64,000 bases of DNA. It comes from Luzula sylvatica (Eukaryota; Streptophyta; Magnoliopsida; Poales; Juncaceae). Below are positions 1 to 10,220 of this stretch, piece by piece. Positions within the stretch are counted from its first letter, which is position 1; the number at the start of each line of letters is the position of its first letter. The stretch spans positions 1,560,001 through 1,624,000 of the forward strand of contig OX326958.1 of assembly GCA_946800325.1 (NCBI GenBank). The letters run 5' to 3'. A program made the position numbers and the translations under genes. The notes under the pieces were generated by a model. It saw only the letters and a program-made list of their open reading frames with translations. It did not search any database and was not told where the DNA came from.

Positions 1-284
1 ACATTCAACGAGCCTCACATGTACAGCACGAATGGATATGCCAGCGGAAGATGGCCACCGGCACGTTGCTCCGCCTGGGAAGCCCACAACTGCACAGCTG
101 GCGACTCGGGAACCGAACCTTATATTGTTGCTCATAATATGTTAAAAGCTCATAGTTCTGTTGTCAAGCTATACAGAGAAACATATCAAGTAATTAACGC
201 ATCATTTTGCCGGTAATGTCTTATGTCATGTATGATTAAGAGTGTACATTAATTAATTGCAGGCAATTCAAAAGGGTAAAATAG

Positions 285-578
<294 letters not shown>

Positions 579-581
579 TAG
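579..581 (+). other. Premature TAG in the GH1 gene
   Basis: In-frame TAG in exon 3 between GIN and YAT. In this family the position is normally Tyr, so one third-base change from a TAT or TAC codon explains it. No frameshift or splice-site loss was seen in the other visible exons. Confidence 0.85.
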
Positions 582-1363
582 TATGCTACGTATTTCTCGA
601 AAGATAATCCAGATAATAATCCAGTTAACACGAGTTACGGCACTGATTCTAGAGCGAATTATACCGGTACGTTTATCATGATGCAATCGTTGATAAAACA
701 TTCTCCACTTATTTTATTTCCATTTTCCTTTCTTGAGCAGGCCGAAATTTTGATGGGATTGAACTACCGAAGGTACATTTTATCCTACTATCAGCGAATT
801 ATATATCTTATATAATCATAAAACAAAATAATTTGTAAGAAAACTATGGTACATATTCATTTCAGCCCTACAATACTTCATGGATTAACATATATCCCCC
901 AGGGATAAGAGATCTGTTGGTGTATACCAAGAATAATTACGAAAACCCGATCATCTACATTACAGAAAATGGTACGTGCCATTCTTACTCGCTTTTCTTT
1001 TGTGTGATTTCCATAAATCCTTCCGGGTTTACGGCTTTAGGCTTTAGGGTTTAAACATGATATTAATTATTAAAACTTTCAAATCTATGGAGCTCATCTT
1101 CGACTCGTATATGTTTATTACTTAATTTCATATAAAAATACAGGAATATACTCATTCTACTCATATGTAGGTGTGAACGAACTGAGCAACGATACTTTAC
1201 CATTGAAGGAGGCCCTGAAAGACGATATTAGATTAGCATACCATCGTGATCATCTTCTCTATTTGCGGAGTGCAATCAGGTTCTCTTTTTCTTTTTCACA
1301 ATAATTTTAAAGCACATGTTTTCAAATTATCCAACAAAAATATTGAATAAAATAAAGATAATA

Positions 1364-1437
1364 TCATTATTTTCTTAACTTATTAGATAGTATTATTATT
1401 TTCTTAACTTATTAGATAGTATTATTATTTTCTTACT
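1364..1437 (+). repeat. 29-bp tandem repeat in the last GH1 intron
   Basis: About 2.5 copies of a 29-bp AT-rich unit inside intron 1280-1567. The word ttcttaact starts at 1372 and 1401, and a shortened form at 1430. It does not touch the splice borders. Confidence 0.8.
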
Positions 1438-1511
1438 TTAGCATATTTTTCATTGGATATTTGATGGTTTTGAGTTTCATTCAAATGGGCAATAAAATTA
1501 ATTAGGCCTAA

Positions 1512-1733
<222 letters not shown>

Positions 1734-1736
1734 TAA

Positions 1737-1935
1737 AAGTAACATATTGGTTTATTTATAACTAGCAAGTAAACTTTATCGAGGATTTGTGGTATTTTAT
1801 ACTTTTAGGACCCTTCTTTATATTGTTGCAATTTGAGGGAAAAAAACATCAAAATTATTGTTCCTTTGCATGCTTTATAACACAAGAAGTTCTTTGAAGA
1901 GTTTGCATTTAGGTTCCTGTGTAAGATTTTTTCAA

Positions 1936-1974
<39 letters not shown>

Positions 1975-2793
1975 AGATATAAAGTTAAGGGATTTCTAGC
2001 CCCCCAGGTTTGTCCATGTCACCAAATCAATCAAGGCCGTCCGATGAGTTCTATTGTGGGCGCTTATGATCTGGGCTGTTGATGGATTGCCTGCGCGAGT
2101 CGTTTTGAATTTTGTCGGTGGGTTTGAGTTTCATGTTTTGTTTGTTGGGGTGTTTGCGCGGGTTTTCGTGGACCGCTTTTGTTTGGTGTAGTTTTTTTTT
2201 TGGTTGGTGTTGCGCCGTGTGTATATCTTTCGTCCAGCTTTGGTATGGCCGGCTAACAAATGTGGGCCGTCTGATCAGTTTTGTTTAGGTCGGTTTAGAT
2301 CTGGTCAGTTCTTTTCGTGTATGAGCTTGGTGTTTGCGGATGAAGTTTTGTTATGTTCTTTGGTGTATGGTGTGCGCGGTGTGTTTGTGTATGTTCTTCC
2401 ATATAGTTCTTCGTCCTGTTTGTTTTTTCGAGTGTTTCTGATTTGTTTCAAATCTAGACATTTCTGAAGCGGAAAAATAAGCAAAATGCTGAAAGCTTTG
2501 ATTTCTCCGTATGCGTGGTGGTTGTTGGTTGTGCTTCTTCCTTTTGGCACGGTGAGCTGTTCTTTCTTTTATTTTTATTGTTTTTGTTTTCATCATTTCG
2601 ACATCATGTGCATCGTAATAAGCATAACATGTCGTCGCTCTAGCATTGCATGCCATTGTAGTTTTCACTTTTCGCGTCGTTGCATTCATCATAATCATTA
2701 TTGCATGCCATTGCTATCGCATTGCAATAAGCTCAATTTTTTTCTCAGTTTTGGGCAGCTTCACAACACTGATGATTGTCATTGTTATCGCAT
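1737..2793. other. Non-coding spacer between GH1 and LINE
   Basis: No supportable gene. The first 200 bp would be the GH1 3' flank. About 2,080-2,470 is strikingly T/G-rich on the plus strand with few A or C. About 2,590-2,790 repeats short words around ttgcatgccattg (near 2,645 and 2,702). The phrase gccgtccgatgagtt near 2,036 and a similar gggccgtctgatcagtt near 2,266 resemble wording seen in plant DNA-transposon debris, but I found no terminal repeats. Open frames of 70-115 codons here look compositional. Confidence 0.6.
1936..1973 (+). repeat. (TTA)n microsatellite
   Basis: About twelve uninterrupted TTA/ATT triplets in AT-rich DNA downstream of the GH1 gene. Confidence 0.95.
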
Positions 2794-2809
2794 CGAATTG
2801 AATTTTTTT
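2794..2809. repeat. LINE target-site duplication, 3' side
   Basis: CGAATTGAATTTTTTT, matching 8805-8820. The exact inner edge is ambiguous because the T run (2803-2818) merges with the element's A tail. Confidence 0.88.
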
Positions 2810-3021
2810 TTTTTTTTTGAAAAATAGAAGCGAAGCTTCTTTTGATATATTAAAGCAAGTTTAATACATCGTTGTAATTTTACATGGTAATGTAAAAAGG
2901 CCTAATCTAATTCCTTATAGGCGACATGACGTAGTACGCAAAAGAAATTCTACACATGTAGGAAAAATTTTAGAAGAAAGAAAAATTATTTCCTAATATT
3001 GGAGAGGAGCTTGGTTGTTGT
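2810..3021 (-). other. LINE 3' UTR and A tail
   Basis: About 210 bp between the ORF2 stop and the target-site duplication. It is AT-rich, has no open frame of note, and ends with the hairpin at 2826-2840 and an A tract (T run on the plus strand to 2818). Confidence 0.8.
2826..2840 (-). other. LINE 3'-terminal hairpin next to the A tail
   Basis: AGAAGC / GCTTCT, a 6-bp perfect stem around a 3-nt loop (TTC in the element sense), about 8 nt before the A tail. Some plant L1-clade LINEs carry a 3' stem-loop that their reverse transcriptase recognises. The fold is visible here; the role is inferred. Confidence 0.6.
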
Positions 3022-5007
3022 TTAGCTATGAAGCTTCCATTGCCTTGCCTCGTAGGTGATTTTCGATATCGTCGAGGATGGGGGTGAGTTGTTTTGGTTA
3101 AAAATCCGATCGTTTCGCTCCTTCCAAATATTCCAAAGTGTGGCCACAAAGAAAGTGTCGATTTCTTGCTTTTTTTCTTTGGTGTATTTTTGCCGGTTCT
3201 CTAGCCAAAATTTCGGCAAGTTGTCGCAAATCTCAAAAGGCACTCCTAGGATGCGTCTAACCCCCCGCCAAACATTTGTTGCATATGTGCAATTAATGAA
3301 TAAGTGTATCGCCGATTCCTCGATGTTGTTGTTGCAATTTTTGCATGTTGTTTCATGAGGCCAATTCCTTTTTCTCAATACATCTCCCGTTAGAATCCTT
3401 TCGTTGAGAGCCAACCATGCAAAAAATCTTGTTTTCGCGGGCGCTTTTGTTTTCCATAAGATGGTGTTCCACTCGCTTATCATTTCCGGATTTATTAGGA
3501 GTTTGTAGGTTGCGGCGGTGGAGAAAGATTCCGGTTTGCCCATCCATGCATGTTGGTTCGATCTCGGGTCAAAAGCGTATGCAATTCGAAATTGTGAGAG
3601 AAGTGCACTAAGGTCTTTTATGAAGTAGGAGGAGTGTTTGCTTGCTATGTTTTCTAATTCGGAAGCGTGCTCGATACCATAAATATTTTTTATGGTTGTC
3701 GCCCACATCCCCTCATTATTTTGACAAATTTTCCAAAGCCATTTTAGCAATAATGATGTGTTGTGTGTTTCTATATTTAACATCCCTAAACCTCCATTTT
3801 CCTTTGGTAAGCATACCTTTTCCCAATTAATTAGGCAATGTCCACCTAGACAATCCTTATCACCTTTCCAAAGAAATTTTCTTGTGATTTTATTAATTTC
3901 CTTTATTAACCATTTTGGGAGGCGAAAACATTGCATGAAATATGTCGGCACCGCATTTAGCACCGATTTCGCAAGAACCAAACGTCCTCCCAAAGATAGG
4001 CATTTTCCTTTCCATCCCGATAATCGAGATTGCATTTTCTTAATTAGGGGGATGTAGTCTATTTTTCTTGGTTTTTTGGTGTTCAAAGGCATGCCGAGAT
4101 ACAAAATTGGTAGTGTTGTTCTCGTGCAATGTAGTAGTCTCTCTAGTGTCCCATATAGGGACTCCGGTATGGCTATTGGAACAAAAACGGTTTTGTCCCA
4201 ATTTATTGCAAGTCCCGAAACTCTTTGGAAGAGATTTAGAGTGTATGTTAGTACCTTGAGGTTGATCGGGTGCGCCTCGACAAATAGGATTGTGTCGTCG
4301 GCGTATTGAAGTGTCCTTGTTGCAAACTTAATCGGCGATGCCATTAGGTGGTTTGTTTTTTGAAGGAACGTTTGAAGCGAGTCGGCTACCAAGTCGAAAA
4401 GCATCGGCGATAAGGGGTCACCTTGTCTTACTCCACGTTTGTGTTTGAATTTTTTTCCTAATTTTCCGTTTACTTTCACCTTCGATGATGCCGAGGTTAA
4501 TAACTCCTTTACCCACCTTGACCATTTCGACGGAAAATCCCGAGCCGCGAGGAGGTTTTGGATATAGTCCCATGAAATTGTGTCGAAGGCTTTGAAGAAA
4601 TCTATTTTGAGCATGATCATCGGTATTTTTCTTTTGTGCGCCGCACTTAGTAATTCTCGTGCCGAAAGAAAAACTTCACCGATGGACCTATTCTTGATGA
4701 AAGCGGCTTGATCGCGATGAATAAGACTTTCCATCTTCGGTTGCAATCTCGGGGCCAAGGTCTTTGAAAATATTTTCCCAATCATGTTTATGACGCTAAT
4801 TGGTCGATAATCTTTTCTATCTATGGCATCCTCTTTTTTTGGTATTAAGGTGATTATTGCATTGTTTATAGTATCGATCACCAATGTATGATTGTAGAAT
4901 TGGTCGAATAAGCCCTTGAGTTTTGGTTTTATTATTTCGAAAAAACTTTGATAGAACTCGATTGGGAATCCCTCGGGTCCCACCGATTTTCCTTTTTTCA
5001 TGTTCAT
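3022..5007 (-). pseudogene. LINE ORF2, 3' part: reverse transcriptase and zf-RVT
   Basis: 661 codons of reverse transcriptase continuing, in the same frame, the endonuclease half upstream; a TGA at 5017-5019 separates them. Residues 1-250 carry the polymerase core: LKIDFFKAFD (Asp 136), RGVRQGDPLSPMLFDL (191-206) and the catalytic YADD (235-238). Residues 250-400 are the connecting region with GLAINWDKT and YLGMPL. Residues about 515-585 match the plant zf-RVT domain, with C555, C558, H568 and C573. The protein ends soon after WNIWKERNDRIF, as in LINEs lacking RNase H. The start given is merely the first Met after the stop, not a natural start. Internally open over nearly 2 kb, so the lesion is young. 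Confidence 0.92.
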
Positions 5008-5016
5008 GACGGTCCG

Positions 5017-6369
5017 TCAAATTTCGTCATCGGTAAAGGGGTTCGCTAGATCCATCAATGAGATTGTGTTGTTTGGTTCGGCTTGTATTAGCGTCCTCAT
5101 GTTATGGATTTGAGGGATAAGGGGTGCTACGCCGAGAATATTTTCGTAATAGGTGTCAAATTCTTTTTGAATTCGGTTAGGGTCCGAAATTATTTCGTCT
5201 TCTATTTTGATTGTCGTTATTTTATTTCCCTTATTCCTTGCCGAAGCTATGGCGTGAAAATATTTGGTGTTGGCATCACCTAGTTTTAACCAAGTGCATG
5301 ACGTCCTTTGTTGCCATATTGCCTCTTTAAGATTTACCAAATCACCAATTTTTTCTTTTGCCAATATTCTCAACCGTAACTCGTCCGTTGATAGATCCCG
5401 TTCCTCCTCGGCAAGATCTAGAATTTTTATGATAAGGATACAATCCTCATGGACGGTGTTTGATGATTTGAATTTCGCTTTTGCCCATTCCTTTATTTTT
5501 TTTCTTGATTTGTCGAGACTTTTTTGGAAGGATTTAATTTGATTGTCATTTCCTAATGACGTTTGGTGCCAACAATCGGGTAGCAACCCATTCAATTCGT
5601 CAAATTTGAGCCATGCTCTTTCGAATCTAAATAGCTTAGACGCCTCGATTTGGTTATTTTGAATTTTTAGTAGTAGTGGCGTGTGGTCCGAGGTGGTCAT
5701 GGGTAGATCTTCGAGTGTGATCATCATGTTTTGTATTAATAGATGTTTCGAAATGAAAGCTCTATCTAATCGAGCTAGGGTCGGCCTCTCCCTTCTATTC
5801 GACCACGTGAATTTCCTTCCCCTTAGTGGAATTTCGGTTAGATTGGCCGAGTTGATTGCCTCATTGAAACGTAAGGCCATGGTTGTGTTGAAGTTCGTTG
5901 CGGTCGTGTCATGGCTTGATCTAATTAGATTAAAATCACCTATGATTATCCACGGTAGGTTTAAATCCTTATTTATTTCTTCTATTTCTCGAATATAGTC
6001 TAGTTTTTCCCTTGATGATGCCGAGGCCGGCCCGTATGTATTGGAGAGTAAGAATTTAGTTCCGGCTTCCTTTGCAAAAATGATGTTTATGCAAGTTTGG
6101 GTATGAAATGAGTCGACCAAGGAGACTTTGTTGTCCCAAGCAACCATGAGGCCTCCCTTGGACCCTTGCGCATTTTTGTATAGCACGTCACCATGCCGCG
6201 CGGTTAGAACCATTTTTTGATGGAAAGGATTTGGATCGGCCCATTTTGTTTCTTGTAAACAGATAATATTTGGTTTTGCTATCCTAATAGAGTCCTTGAC
6301 CATATTACATTTTCCTCTTAATCCTAATCCTCGTACGTTCGACGACAAAATACTTAAGGTCGTACTCAT
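5017..6369 (-). pseudogene. LINE ORF2, 5' part: AP-type endonuclease
   Basis: 450 codons starting MSTTLSILSSNVRG, the usual opening of plant LINE ORF2; the Met at 6369 follows the ORF1 stop by 49 bp. It is an apurinic/apyrimidinic-like endonuclease that nicks the target to prime reverse transcription. Catalytic landmarks are all present: N11, E40 (LQETK), Y112 (TYGPA), D145 and N147 (GDFN), D202 (RLDRAF), and S227-D228-H229. From about residue 235 onward is the linker toward the polymerase. It ends at the TGA of 5017-5019, after PFTDDEI, just before the reverse transcriptase. The downstream frame is the same, so one nonsense change rather than a frameshift splits ORF2. The next codon is CGG, so an ancestral CGA hit by CpG deamination is a likely cause. 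Confidence 0.92.
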
Positions 6370-6418
6370 AATAAAAATAAGTTCGTTTCCTTAAGAAAGA
6401 AAAAAAATACAAAGCTAA

Positions 6419-6967
6419 TTAATCGACCTCATCGATGTTGTCATCTAGCTCCTCTCTTTCTTCCTCGGCTTCGTGGATTGCCATTGTATTTTCTTGATTA
6501 AAATTAGAGAGAGAGGAGTAAGACATAAGCCTATTTGTAATTTCTTTCTTCTTCTTTTTAATAATCTTTTTCTTTTTAGATAGGGTTATGAATTTTTGTA
6601 GTTTGGTTGTAATTTTGCTAATTTTTCTTTTATCATTAGCTACTTTATTAGGGGTGCTATGCTTAAGGTCCGTTTCGATCTCTTCTAGAGAAATTGTGCT
6701 ACTAGTATCAAAGCCAAGAGCCTTTTGGATTTCTTTTATTATTTTTGTATCGAGGGGTTTTTCTTTAATTTTCTCGGCTTCTAATTTTTTAATTAGTGAT
6801 TTGGCCCTCGGTTTCTTAATTTTCTTTTGTTGCATTATTTCCTCATTCATTTTCTTGAAATCTAATTTTTTTTGAAATTTGTTTTTTTCGAGTTCCCGCT
6901 GGTCCCTGGACAGATCTGGATTTTTGACAATTTTTTTTTTCGTTTTTTTTTCCCTTTTCCACTTCAT
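6419..6967 (-). pseudogene. LINE ORF1, 3' part: basic, coiled-coil-like tail
   Basis: 182-codon open frame overlapping the end of the zinc-knuckle frame in another phase. It is very rich in Lys and Glu (KKKIVKNPDLSRDQRE, later KKKKIIKKKKKE) and ends in an acidic EEEREELDDNIDEVD. It is best read as the C-terminal part of ORF1, displaced by an indel in one of two homopolymer runs, 6931-6940 (10 T) or 6943-6951 (9 T) on the plus strand. The listed Met is therefore probably not a real start. The stop at 6419 leaves a 49-bp gap to ORF2. A role in RNA binding or oligomerisation is inferred from charge and position. Confidence 0.7.
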
Positions 6968-8147
6968 CTGTGTTTCCTTGTTGCTCGAAAATCGTTGAAA
7001 TTTGTTTTCGTTTTTCTTTTTTTAATCTTTTCTTAATTAAGGCTAAAGAGATGTTTATATCTTCCTCGACAAGTAGCTCCTTATCATCGGCCTTTAGGCT
7101 CGGCTTAGCCATCTTGTTCACCTTGATCACTTGTTCTTCTCCCTTGGCCAGTCTTGTTTTCGACGCCGTCCAAATTTGAGATTGCTCTTTCTGGAAGAAC
7201 GTTGCCGATTCGTCGCTCAACCAAACTCGGTTTGTGATCGGCTCATGTGAGGTACCGTGATAGACCTCCTGACTTTCATTTGCAATGAGTCCGCTATCAA
7301 CCTCGTCTTGAAGTTTGGTTTGAATGCATTCATAGATTTCGGATGGCGGTTCCGGCAATTCGGGTTGGATACCCATATCTTTTGGATCCGCTAACTCCTC
7401 TTCATGAAATGCAAGTCCATTAATGTTCTTAATGGATTTTGACCCGAGATCCTCAACCCCGAGTTGGCCATGATTCTCTTCCTCCTCCCTAACCGTTTCA
7501 GAGACCTTGCCTCGCGCCGAGATCCTCAAATCGGGTGTAATTAATGCCTCGCGCCGTTTCAGAATGACTACTGGCTGCTGGACCTGCTGGGGCATTTTTA
7601 CCGGCTCTTGTCGTGGACCGGCTGCCGGTGTCACATCGATAGGTATTGTGGACTGAATTCCAAGCTTCTGGGCCAACATTTGGCGTCCAATTGAATCCGG
7701 AACGGCAGCCCACACCCTTTTCAGCCAAAGTTTATCCACACAGACATTCGGGCTCCCGGAATTGTCACTACTAGGCTTCGAAAAAGGAGCCGATGCTGGT
7801 GGCCTCGCCTCTTTACGCACCTCAACCTGTTTAGCGATCGGTACCCATTTGACAGTCGGTTTGTTTGATTGTTGTCGTCCAACTGGTCCTTCGGCAAAAG
7901 TGGGATGTGACATTGTTTTGAGTTGTCGAGATTGCGAGCACTTTGTTGAGATGTGACCCGATTGCATGCATCTGATGCACCGAACCGGGTTTTTACAATC
8001 GACAAGTCTGTGTGTCGTCGATAGACACTTAAAACATCGACCTTGAAAAGAGAATGGGTTGGCGACTTTTGCATAAGACGAGACTTGCCTTCCAATCTTG
8101 CGCTTCCTTTGAGGGTCATCCTGGTCAATCAATTCGGTTTGCCTCAT
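6843..8147 (-). pseudogene. LINE ORF1, 5' part: double CCHC zinc-knuckle protein
   Basis: 434-codon frame giving the N-terminal part of ORF1, the nucleic-acid-binding partner of ORF2 in the retrotransposition particle. Two adjacent CX2CX4HX4C knuckles are clear: C38-C41-H46-C51 and C57-C60-H65-C70. A Pro- and Gln-containing linker follows, then a long charged region. I see no DUF4283/RRM-like domain, which many plant LINE ORF1 proteins have. The last ~35 residues (from about QKSRSVQ) are probably out-of-frame translation after the frameshift described for the 3' part. The Met at 8147 is the first in this frame and lies 28 codons ahead of SYAKVANPF; an earlier start cannot be excluded. Confidence 0.82.
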
Positions 8148-8283
8148 CTTCTTCCATGTATGTTTCGAAAGAACTTTGGTTCATCCTCCTTCTCCAGACA
8201 GGAAAGCTTGCCCCTTCTTCAGTACAGTGTCCTTTTCCATTGAATCAAAATTCATTGCAACCAAGAAGCCTGAGAGAAACGTC

Positions 8284-8405
8284 TGAGAAATCGTCGCCGC
8301 GGAATCGAAATTCAGTACAGTGCCCTCTTCAGTACACTTCAGTATGAGAAATCGTCGCCGCGGAATCAAAATTCAGTACAGTGCCCTCTTCAGTACACTT
8401 CAGTA
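8284..8405. repeat. 61-bp tandem duplication in LINE 5' UTR
   Basis: Two near-identical 61-bp units beginning tgagaaatcgtcgccgcgg at 8284 and 8345 and containing ttcagtacagtgccctcttc. They differ at only one or two bases. Confidence 0.9.
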
Positions 8406-8415
8406 CAGTACAGTG

Positions 8416-8419
<4 letters not shown>

Positions 8420-8473
<54 letters not shown>
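8420..8473. repeat. (AG)n microsatellite
   Basis: About 26 AG dinucleotides with one GG interruption near 8461. In the LINE sense this is a CT tract in the 5' UTR. Confidence 0.95.
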
Positions 8474-8804
8474 TTAGGGCTCAGCCATGGAAGAAATCGT
8501 TGGAGCTTCGTCGGTCGTTGCCGCAGAATCGCTTCGCTAGGTCGTCGCCTGAGAGAAACGCCGCTAGGTCGTCGCCTGAGAGAAACGCCTGAGAGAAACG
8601 CCGCCGCGGAATCGCTTCGCTCCAGTCGCCTCCCGAAATCGCTAGGTCGTCGCACTCACTCCAGTCGCCGCGGAATCGCTCCAGTCCACTCCCGGAATCG
8701 CTTCGCTCTCCAGTCGCTAGGTCGTCGCTCTCCAGTCGCTGAAGGGCGTCGCTCCAGTCGCCGTTCCAGTCGCTAGGTCGTCGCTCTTTTTCTCCTTCAA
8801 TGAC

Positions 8805-8820
8805 CGAATTGAATTTTTTT
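8805..8820. repeat. LINE target-site duplication, 5' side
   Basis: CGAATTGAATTTTTTT, a perfect copy of 2794-2809. It marks the 5' end of the LINE and shows that reverse transcription reached the full 5' UTR. Confidence 0.9.
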
Positions 8821-8833
8821 ATAACATTACATG

Positions 8834-9130
8834 TGTTGGAAATCGCCGTCCCGAACCCCACACAACGGAAGAGGTGTTGAGGAACGGTTCCCTTAATCCA
8901 AGATCACGCCATCGACTCGAGAATACCATCATGGTAGAAAGTACAGCTATACCTCGTGAAATTGATTACGAACGAAAGGTTGGTACGCTAGTTCTACGAT
9001 TCTCCTTCTGCCTTCATTCCGGTCGCTTGCCGCGGATCCCACACCCACACGTCTTTGCACCAATGAAGTCGACTTCGGTTGTCTTCGTGTGTCCCACACC
9101 CACACTTCTTGTTGATGTTAAAAGCACGTA
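8834..9130 (+). mobile_element. LTR-like fragment, copy 0
   Basis: Starts TGTTGGAAATCG, a plausible LTR 5' terminus. It shares an ordered set of words with the two copies further right: a ccccacacaacgga-like stretch, aagatcacg, then cgtgaaattgattacga. Similarity fades near the phrase gtcccacacccacac (about 9,090). No 3' terminus or coding domain was found. The LINE target-site duplication ends 13 bp to its left. Confidence 0.55.
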
Positions 9131-10220
9131 GTAAAAATGTGTTAATATGTCCTTGTTGTGATAAGTCTCAAATGAATCATATTTCTAATAATTTCCCTAA
9201 CTCAAGTATAGTGCACAAGTAAGAAATTCGTACCATGAAAAATACGTAAGTTAATTAAGATTAAATATTCCGAAATTTCGAATAAATGTTCGAAACACAC
9301 ATATTATGTTGGTTATGATATCATAAAGGTATGGTTAAAATTTTGTGCAATTTAGAGTTCTAGATAAACAATTATAGTCAAATTACAAAATAATCCCTGG
9401 AAAATTATGAAAAGTTCCAGTAAAGTTTTTGACAGAATATTGGTAATGGACTGTTTTACGAATTTAATAACCAACAATATAGATCACCAAATGACTTGAA
9501 ATTAATTTTGATTTGAAGTTTGGAACTAGTACTACACAATGAAAAACTTGGTTTGGTCACAATTCGTCTAGGTAATTTGAAAAATAGTATCCAAAGTTTG
9601 ACATAATTACAAATCACACAGTTTTACAATTTAGTTCTTTTCACGGAATAAAAACTTCCAAATCAATAACGGATAGAAAATTGAACCAATTAAGATGATT
9701 CAAAAGTGACATGAAACTAGATCTAGTGGACTTTGAATTTAAAAAGTTGGTTTGAACCAAAAAGACCTAGAAATCATTCAGAAACATTCACGAAACGTGT
9801 CAAATAAATTCGAAATCTAAAAAATTAGGTCAAAAACTATTTTCACAAGTATTGAACTCTAACATTAGGAGGTTTATTCCAAAATTGAAGATGAAATGGA
9901 ATGAGGTTGATTTCTACCGAAAGTACGATGGAAATAATGCAAAACAATTATCAGTTTTTTCTTAAAAATGTCCAAATTGAACTCTAACATTAGGAAAATA
10001 CTCAATTTTCAAGTTTCTTTCGAAACTCTGTAATTGAAGATTGACAAAAGAATATTTTTATTATTTAAAAAAAATCCAAAAATCCCAAAAGTGAGTATTA
10101 TAACTTCAAAAAATAAATTTGTAAAATAATTCTAAAAAAAATTCAAAAGTTGATGTCTAAAACGAGCATAATATTCGATTTTCATGTATTGGTCAAAAAA
10201 ACACCGTAAGATAAGATTAA
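9131..10220. other. AT-rich non-coding stretch, unidentified
   Basis: No gene. Rich in A on the plus strand with many short gaaatt/aaattc words. It contains a 20-bp word repeated exactly 125 bp apart (9851-9870 and 9976-9995). It may be the 3' continuation of the LTR-like fragment to its left, but I could not align it to the other copies. Confidence 0.5.

Larger units (their letters stand above)
8148..8804 (-). promoter_or_regulatory. LINE 5' UTR with tandem repeats
   Basis: About 660 bp between the target-site duplication and ORF1. In element order: a GC-rich zone with five copies of cgctaggtcgtcgc (plus-strand starts 8535, 8562, 8640, 8715, 8771), a CT/AG microsatellite (8420-8473), and two 61-bp repeats (8284-8405) with a more diverged third piece near 8,218. 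By position it should contain the internal promoter that LINEs carry; that part is inference. Confidence 0.65.
2794..8820 (-). mobile_element. Full-length plant L1-clade LINE with target-site duplication
   Basis: Non-LTR retrotransposon of about 6.0 kb in minus orientation, mobilised by target-primed reverse transcription. Both ends are defined by a 16-bp direct repeat, CGAATTGAATTTTTTT, at 2794-2809 and 8805-8820; the left copy runs into the T tract that is the element's A tail. In element order: a repeat-rich 5' UTR (8804-8148), ORF1 with two zinc knuckles (8147-6419), a 49-bp spacer, ORF2 with endonuclease and reverse transcriptase (6369-3022), and a 3' UTR with terminal hairpin (3021-2810). 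Nicking at TTTTTTT/ATAA fits the preference of L1-type endonucleases. ORF1 has one frameshift and ORF2 one nonsense codon, so this copy is probably not autonomous, though it is otherwise complete. No RNase H domain was seen after the reverse transcriptase. Confidence 0.93.

Noticed and set aside
1044..1052. Telomere-like ttagggttt word in a GH1 intron
   Set aside because: A single short telobox, not a repeat tract; expected by chance in AT-rich introns.
1142..1170. Earlier splice acceptor for GH1 exon 6 near 1142
   Set aside because: It would insert residues right after TENG, a conserved region; the acceptor at 1169-1170 gives the family spacing.
2204..2827. Open frames of 81-115 codons on both strands in the spacer
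   Set aside because: Composition-driven in T/G-rich DNA, with no domain and no conserved motif.
3056..5998. Plus-strand open frames of 60-105 codons across the LINE
   Set aside because: Antisense shadows of ORF2, which has clear catalytic motifs on the minus strand.
8320..8592. Open frame with Arg-Glu repeats over the AG microsatellite
   Set aside because: It is translation of a dinucleotide repeat in the LINE 5' UTR, antisense to the element.
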